From contig NZ_CP072014.1 of assembly GCF_017603825.1 (NCBI RefSeq), forward strand, positions 4,278,001-4,342,000: 64,000 bases of DNA, in the 5' to 3' direction. Positions 59,408 to 64,000 of the stretch are shown one piece after another (position 1 is the first letter of the stretch; the number at the start of each line of letters is the position of its first letter). The position numbers were made by a program, and so were the translations under genes. The notes under the pieces are model-generated. The model saw only the letters and a program-made list of their open reading frames with translations. It was not told the origin of the DNA and did no database searches. The stretch is from Arthrobacter crystallopoietes. GTDB lineage: Bacteria > Actinomycetota > Actinomycetes > Actinomycetales > Micrococcaceae.

Positions 59408-61750
59408 GTGGCACTGCATGATTCCCTGATCCCCCTGCTCGGCTCCGGTCCGGACCCCGAACAGCTCATGCACGTCCGCGAATTGCCTGCCCGGGACGCC
59501 ATCCACGAACCCTGGCCCGATTGGGCCCACTCGGATGTCGTCAATGCCTATGCCACCGTGGGCATGCACCAGCCGTGGCGGCACCAGGTCCTCGCCGCGG
59601 AAGCGGCCCATGCCGGCCGCCACACAATCATTGCCACAGGTACCGCGTCCGGGAAGTCGCTGGCGTATCAGCTCCCGGCGCTGGACTCGATCCACCGTAC
59701 GTCGCTGGAGGACCAAACCAGGCTGGAACCCACGGGATCCGTCGCGTTGTATCTGGCTCCAACCAAAGCGCTCGCCGCAGACCAACTGTCCGCCATCAAA
59801 TCCCTCAAACTGCCGACGGTGCGGGCCGAAACGTACGACGGCGACACGGATCCCGGTGCCCGCCGCTGGATCCGCGACCACGCCAATTTCGTCCTGGCGA
59901 ATCCGGACATGCTCCACTTTGGCATTTTGCCGAACCACACCTGGTGGGCCAGGTTCTTCCGCCGACTCAAGTACGTCATCATCGATGAAGCCCACAGTTA
60001 CCGCGGCGTTTTCGGTTCACATGTGGCCAATCTGATGCGCCGGTTGCGTCGGATCTGCGCCAGCTACGGCGCCGACCCTGTCTTCATCGGCGCCTCCGCC
60101 ACGTCGTCCGATCCGGCCTCTTCCTTTGGTCGGCTGATCGGTGCCGACGCCGACGCTGTGACGACGGACTGTTCGCCCCACGGCGCCACCACTGTAGCGT
60201 TCTGGGAGCCCCAACTAACGGAGCTCAAGGGCGAAAACGGCGCCCGTGAACGACGGACCGTAGTAGCCGAAACCGCCGATTTGCTAGCCAATCTTGTCTC
60301 CGCACGCGTCCGGACCATCGCCTTCATCAAGTCACGGCGCGGGGCGGAAACTATCTCCAGCATTACCAAAAGGCTCTTGGAAGAGGTCCATCCGTCGCTG
60401 CCCGGACGGATCGCTGCCTACCGCTCCGGCTATCTGCCCGAGGAACGCAGGGAACTTGAAAACAAGCTCCGGTCTGGTCAGTTGCTTGGCGTTTCGAGTA
60501 CTTCCGCGCTGGAACTAGGTATCGATATTTCCGGGTTGGATGCGGTACTGGTCGCAGGCTGGCCCGGCACGCGGGCCTCGCTGTTCCAACAGATCGGACG
60601 GGCAGGCAGGGCGGGGCAGGATGCCGTGGCAGCGTTCGTGGCCAGTGATGATCCGCTCGACACTTACCTCGTGCACCATCCTGAAGCGGTTTTCGACGTC
60701 TCCGTCGAAGCCACCGTGTTCGACCCGTCAAATCCCTACGTCCTCGGGCCGCATCTCTGTTCGGCGGCCCAGGAGCTGCCGCTGACTCCGGCAGAGCTGG
60801 GGCTCTTCGGTCCCACCGCCGAATCCCTGCTGGATAGCCTCACGGCGGACGGTTATCTGCGGCGTCGTCCTGCAGGCTGGTATTGGACACACGCCGAAAG
60901 CGCAGCGTCCCTGGTTAACCTCCGAGGCGACGGCGGTGGTCCCATCAACATCGTCGAATCGGAATCGGGCATGCTGCTGGGCACCATGGACTCGCCGCAG
61001 TCCCATTACCAGGCCCACACCGGAGCTATTTACGTCCACCAAGGCACCACGTACATCGTGGACGAGCTCAATGAGCAGGACCACTGCGCCATGGTTACCC
61101 GGTCCAATCCCGACTACTACACGCAGGCCCGGGACATCACCCAGATCGAGGTTCTGGAAGAACTACGCGGTGCAGACTGGGGCAGGGTCCGTGCTTCTTT
61201 CGGTGAAGTCAAAGTCACGACGAAGGTGATCTCGTTTCAGCGCAAGGCTTTCATCTCCAACGAGATCCTGGGTGAAGAACCGCTCGAATTGGGTGCGCGG
61301 GAACTGTTTACCAAGGCAGTCTGGTTCACCATCGACGATGCCGATCTTGCCGCGGCCGGCCTGGTTGCGGCCAGGATTCCCGGAGCCCTCCATGCCGCCG
61401 AGCATGCCGGGATCGGGCTGCTACCGCTGGTAGCGTCGAGCGACCGGTGGGACATCGGCGGAGTCTCCACGGCCTTGCATGCCGACACCGGGAAACCGAC
61501 GATCTTCGTCTACGACGGCCATCCGGGCGGAGCCGGTTTCGCTGAACGGGGTTACGACGCTGCCCGGACCTGGCTGACCGCCACCCGCGACGCTATCCGG
61601 TCCTGCGAATGCGAGTCCGGCTGCCCGTCCTGTGTGCAGTCACCTAAGTGCGGCAACAAGAACAACCCCTTGGACAAGTCCGGTGCCGTAATGCTGATCG
61701 ATGCGCTGCTCGCCGCGGCCGATATGCCCGCGGCGGAAGCAACGCGCTGA
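59408..61750 (+). CDS. DEAD/DEAH-box helicase with DUF1998 domain, MrfA-like
   Basis: A 780-residue superfamily 2 helicase: motif I ATGTASGKSLAYQLPAL, motif II VIIDEAHSYRGVFGSH, motif III GASATSSDP, motif VI QQIGRAGRAGQ. The C-terminal DUF1998 has a four-Cys cluster in CECESGCPSCVQSPKCG. This resembles MrfA of Bacillus, which works in mitomycin-type damage repair, so a DNA repair role is likely. GTG 59408 has no clear Shine-Dalgarno but a CACAAT six bases upstream. It is convergent with the Tad locus, an order I recall from M. tuberculosis. Confidence 0.92.
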   Translation: MALHDSLIPLLGSGPDPEQLMHVRELPARDAIHEPWPDWAHSDVVNAYATVGMHQPWRHQVLAAEAAHAGRHTIIATGTASGKSLAYQLPALDSIHRTSLEDQTRLEPTGSVALYLAPTKALAADQLSAIKSLKLPTVRAETYDGDTDPGARRWIRDHANFVLANPDMLHFGILPNHTWWARFFRRLKYVIIDEAHSYRGVFGSHVANLMRRLRRICASYGADPVFIGASATSSDPASSFGRLIGADADAVTTDCSPHGATTVAFWEPQLTELKGENGARERRTVVAETADLLANLVSARVRTIAFIKSRRGAETISSITKRLLEEVHPSLPGRIAAYRSGYLPEERRELENKLRSGQLLGVSSTSALELGIDISGLDAVLVAGWPGTRASLFQQIGRAGRAGQDAVAAFVASDDPLDTYLVHHPEAVFDVSVEATVFDPSNPYVLGPHLCSAAQELPLTPAELGLFGPTAESLLDSLTADGYLRRRPAGWYWTHAESAASLVNLRGDGGGPINIVESESGMLLGTMDSPQSHYQAHTGAIYVHQGTTYIVDELNEQDHCAMVTRSNPDYYTQARDITQIEVLEELRGADWGRVRASFGEVKVTTKVISFQRKAFISNEILGEEPLELGARELFTKAVWFTIDDADLAAAGLVAARIPGALHAAEHAGIGLLPLVASSDRWDIGGVSTALHADTGKPTIFVYDGHPGGAGFAERGYDAARTWLTATRDAIRSCECESGCPSCVQSPKCGNKNNPLDKSGAVMLIDALLAAADMPAAEATR

Positions 61751-61754
61751 CCGG

Positions 61755-62144
61755 TCAGGGCGGCGGGCCAGCCCTGGCCCGCCCTTCAGCCTCCCTCCAC
61801 GGCGCATGCATCATACCGAACAGCTGCGGTAACGGGACGGCTACGTCGATGTCGACTACGGCTCCCGTCGCACCGTGCCGACGGCAACTTTCCAGCTCGG
61901 CGCCATGCTCGCGTGCGACTTCATCGGCCAAGCCGCACGGGTCCCCGACCAGCAGCCCACGGGCGGCATCGGCGGCTGCCAAGGCTGCGAGGTCCGCGGC
62001 CTTGGACGCGCGCGCGACGGCGGTACTGGCTTGCATTCCCGCCGCCAGCGCCGCCGTCAGAAAGCACATCAACAGTGCTGTTGCCGCCGCCATCACAGTG
62101 CCGGAACCGCGTTCGCGCAGCGGGGTAACAGCGTCTCGTGTCAT
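61755..62144 (-). CDS. Rv3654c-like TadE-like protein
   Basis: A 129-residue single-pass protein of the Rv3654c type: RERGSGTVMAAATALLMCFL followed by an Ala-rich helix (TAVARASKAADLAALAAADAAR) and a short extracytoplasmic tail. It resembles TadE/pseudopilin-like proteins. Its ATG overlaps the upstream TadE-like stop (ATGA), so it is coupled. Role in Tad pilus assembly is inferred. Confidence 0.8.
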   Translation of the reverse strand: MTRDAVTPLRERGSGTVMAAATALLMCFLTAALAAGMQASTAVARASKAADLAALAAADAARGLLVGDPCGLADEVAREHGAELESCRRHGATGAVVDIDVAVPLPQLFGMMHAPWREAEGRARAGPPP

Positions 62145-62530
62145 TTCGTCGCTCCCGAGATCGTCGCCGATGAGACCGCGTGTTGCTCGGCCGGTGCGGT
62201 CGCTTCTGCAGCCAAGGTCCAGCCGCCGACGCCTGCCCAGGGAACGGGTACCGCCGCAGTGGTCCTCACGGTGATCCACCCTCCGGCGTTTCCGCTTGCC
62301 AACGTGGCTCCGCTGCCCGCAATCCGGCGGACAGCGGAGGCCGCCACCGCCGCCGTTTCGCCCCGGGCTAGCTGGCGAGCGGCTGTCTGCGCGGCCTTCT
62401 CCAACTGCAATTGTGTTGACCCGGCGGCGGCCCCGGCGAGCAGCATGGCCAGCACCGCCACAATTGCCGGCATCACGATGGCCGTCTCGGCGGTGACCGA
62501 CCCGCGGTCACCGCTCCGCCGGCGGGCCAC
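62141..62530 (-). CDS. TadE-like pseudopilin
   Basis: A 129-residue protein: RGSVTAETAIVMPAIVAVLAML is the TadE motif with Glu and membrane segment, followed by a periplasm-like domain ending in SATISGATK. I chose GTG 62530 with GGAAAG six bases upstream; a GTG at 62608 that overlaps the DUF4244 stop would give 155 residues. TadE proteins are minor pilins of Flp pili. Part of the Tad operon. Confidence 0.78.
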   Translation of the reverse strand: MARRRSGDRGSVTAETAIVMPAIVAVLAMLLAGAAAGSTQLQLEKAAQTAARQLARGETAAVAASAVRRIAGSGATLASGNAGGWITVRTTAAVPVPWAGVGGWTLAAEATAPAEQHAVSSATISGATK

Positions 62531-62604
62531 CCTGGTCTTTCCGGCTGCCGCGCCGGGCGTACGCTTAGCGCGGCAGCAGGAATCCTGTCGCTGGAGCACA
62601 GGTC

Positions 62605-62901
62605 TCACACCGCGGTCAGTGCCATTTCCACGAGGCCCGTCAAGAGCCCCCGCACCTCCCCGCTGCGCAGGATGAGCACCAGCAGCCCGGCAAAGCCCAC
62701 GGCGGCAAGTGTGGCGATGGCGTATTCGGCGGTCGCCATTCCCGCTTCCGAACCCGTCAGCCCGCGCCAGCCGCGGCGGGTGGTTTCGTCCGCATGCGGG
62801 AGCGGAAGTTCGATGACCTCGGCGAGCTCCTCCGATTCGGCGGACGCTTCTGCCGCGGTGGAGCCGTCGAAAGAACGGGAGAACTGGGTTGATCGGGACA
62901 T
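62605..62901 (-). CDS. DUF4244 Flp-type pilin-like protein
   Basis: A 98-residue protein: an acidic 60-residue leader, then SEAGMATAEYAIATLAAVGFAG, where G followed by MATAEY looks like a Flp prepilin cleavage site (Gly then Glu at +5), and a membrane helix. DUF4244 proteins are the small pilin of actinobacterial Tad loci. ATG 62901 has a strong AGGAGG five bases upstream. Confidence 0.82.
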   Translation of the reverse strand: MSRSTQFSRSFDGSTAAEASAESEELAEVIELPLPHADETTRRGWRGLTGSEAGMATAEYAIATLAAVGFAGLLVLILRSGEVRGLLTGLVEMALTAV

Positions 62902-63043
62902 TTCTACCTCCTGGTTGAGCCGCAAAGTTGCGGTACTTATGAGCCTGCCGCCGTGCAAGCCGGCGTAACACCGACGTTTTCTCCCAAGTGCACAAGCCCT
63001 CCCGGAAGAAGGTGTGTGGAGGATAACTGTTTCCGGAGCCGAT

Positions 63044-63664
63044 TCACAGGTCGGGGAGCAACGAGATCAGCACCGGCACGACACCCAGGCTGATGAAGGA
63101 TGGCAGCGCGCACAAGCCCAACGGCAGGACCAGCCGGGTCCCCAAGGTGGCCGCACGCCGCTCGGCTTCCTGCCTGCGGCGGCGGCGCAGTTGGTCTGCT
63201 TGGGCATACAGGATTGCTGCGGAGGGCGCGCCGGTGGCTGCTCCGAACTGCAGCGCCTCCTGTATCTCGTCCAGGCGGGTGTCCCTGCCGACGAGCCCCC
63301 AGGCCGTGTGCCACTCTGTTCCGAGTTGCAGGGCCGAGGCGACTTTATCCAGCCGTTCGCTGCTGCGAGGTCCGGCGACCTGAGCAAGCGTCGCCACCGC
63401 GGCAGGCAACGAGGTGCCGGATTGGATCATGGCCCCGAGCAGGTCCAGCATCAGCGCCGTGTCGGGTGAGCTCACCTCATTGTTGCTCCCGGCGGCACCT
63501 GTCCGGCTGGCTCCGGCGTCTGACGACTGCCGCTTTACCGCACGGAACCAGTGTGACGTGCTGGCGGGGCGACGTTCCCACCCGCGTTTTCGGAGACTTG
63601 GCCAAGGACCTACGAGCAGCCACAGCGCTCCAAAGATGAGCAGCGGGATAATCAATCCAGCCAT
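63044..63664 (-). CDS. tadC: TadC-like type II secretion F domain protein
   Basis: A 206-residue inner-membrane platform protein: N-terminal membrane segment, then a T2SSF domain with ALMLDLLGAMIQSGTSLPAAV and ATLGTRLVLPLGLCALPSFI plus a C-terminal membrane helix. ATG 63664 has GAGAGG six bases upstream. It follows a TadB-like gene and probably pairs with it. Confidence 0.85.
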   Translation of the reverse strand: MAGLIIPLLIFGALWLLVGPWPSLRKRGWERRPASTSHWFRAVKRQSSDAGASRTGAAGSNNEVSSPDTALMLDLLGAMIQSGTSLPAAVATLAQVAGPRSSERLDKVASALQLGTEWHTAWGLVGRDTRLDEIQEALQFGAATGAPSAAILYAQADQLRRRRRQEAERRAATLGTRLVLPLGLCALPSFISLGVVPVLISLLPDL

Positions 63665-63693
63665 ATCGGTCCTCTCCCTCGGCACATACGGAT

Positions 63694-64000
63694 TTATCCG
63701 TCTGCAGCGCGGCTCACCAGATGCTGGGACCAAAGCCGGCCCGCTGCCAGCAGCCCCAATCCCACTACGAGGATGGCCCAGCCCGCCGGGGTTCCCAGGA
63801 GGATGCCAAGAGGATCGGTACCCATGGCAGTACCGAGGCCAAGGCCGAAGATCGGGAGCCATGTCAGCAGCGTGGTCGTGGCACGTGGGCCGGCCAATGC
63901 AGTACGTCGGGCGGCTGCCCCGTCCAGGGTGTGCTGCAAATGACCGGCGTAATTTTCCAGCAGGACCGCCAGCGGGGCTCCGGTCTGTTCGGCAGCGTCC
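63694..64000 (-). CDS. tadB: TadB-like type II secretion F domain protein, partial (5' end outside window)
   Basis: The reading frame continues beyond the right edge (DAAEQTGAPLAVLLENYAGH, then LDGAAARRTALAGPRATTTL), so only the C-terminal about 100 residues are visible. The end has two membrane segments (TWLPIFGLGLGTAMG, AGWAILVVGLGLLAAG), as in TadB. It is 29 bases upstream of the TadC-like gene in the same operon; an ATPase gene (tadA) is expected to the right. Confidence 0.8.
   Translation of the reverse strand, partial: DAAEQTGAPLAVLLENYAGHLQHTLDGAAARRTALAGPRATTTLLTWLPIFGLGLGTAMGTDPLGILLGTPAGWAILVVGLGLLAAGRLWSQHLVSRAADG

Overview
The window is high-GC DNA with the gene content and protein style of a Gram-positive actinobacterium, most likely Arthrobacter in the broad sense (Micrococcaceae). 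This is an inference from several features: a DUF222/HNH protein of the 13E12 type, aerobic phenylacetate and menaquinone pathways, ResABC cytochrome c maturation, the 32-residue ribosomal protein bS22, Rv3654c-like and DUF4244 Tad proteins, and frequent leaderless (TANNNT-N6-ATG/GTG) starts. Several gene orders resemble those I recall from Mycobacterium: men genes with resA-ccdA-resB-ccsB, bS22 beside a small HTH protein, proC with ppx, and topA with a DUF1998 helicase and tad genes. I saw no rRNA, tRNA, CRISPR array, prophage or insertion sequence, so this looks like stable core chromosome with a catabolic block.

Layout. 1-730: C-terminal part of a DUF222/HNH endonuclease-like protein. 750-5180: a three-gene 2-oxoacid dehydrogenase operon (E1-alpha, E1-beta, E2, minus strand), probably branched-chain, divergent from an Lrp/AsnC regulator. 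5519-24470: a large phenylacetate (paa) catabolic region. It holds paaABCDE plus a paaG-like gene, a thioesterase with paaK and a TetR regulator, paaZ divergent from a second thioesterase, and a thiolase-hydratase-dehydrogenase operon (paaJ-paaF-paaH-like). An S9 peptidase, a PnuC-like membrane protein, a tyrosine phosphatase, a GNAT enzyme and a secreted SGNH hydrolase are interspersed. Five similar 20-bp imperfect palindromes precede the paa transcription units and the TetR gene, which suggests one regulon.

24667-36567: two SRPBCC proteins and a VOC protein, then menB-menE-menA, small membrane proteins, the cytochrome c maturation operon resA-ccdA-resB-ccsB, a histidine phosphatase and a YceI protein. 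36758-40142: a YGQ-rich membrane protein, the redox regulator Rex, a glutaredoxin-like protein, a HAD hydrolase, bS22 and a small HTH protein. 40284-41583: DAHP synthase preceded by a short leader ORF (MTTRWYAYFPLALEGPNVTA) with consecutive Trp, Tyr, Tyr and Phe codons and a terminator hairpin, which is the signature of ribosome-mediated attenuation. 41619-51687: a sugar kinase of the BadF/NAGK type, an L-lactate dehydrogenase with a GntR/LldR-type operator, NADP-type glutamate dehydrogenase, an ArsR regulator, AcuC, a TrkH/TrkA potassium system, proC and ppx/gppA. 51727-64000: topA, an ArsR-like regulator, a SAM methyltransferase, GNAT enzymes, TrhO, a DUF1998 DEAD-box helicase, and the start of a Tad pilus locus that runs off the right edge.

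How the parts connect. Phenylacetate is activated by PaaK, epoxidised by PaaABCDE, isomerised and ring-opened by PaaG and PaaZ, and converted to acetyl-CoA and succinyl-CoA by PaaF, PaaH and PaaJ; the two hotdog thioesterases probably recover free CoA from dead-end thioesters. The men, res/ccs and rex genes serve aerobic respiration and redox sensing. The strongest less-routine signals are the aro attenuator, the five-site TetR regulon, the LldR-like palindrome, the leaderless-promoter pattern and an unassigned structured intergenic RNA candidate between ppx and proC.
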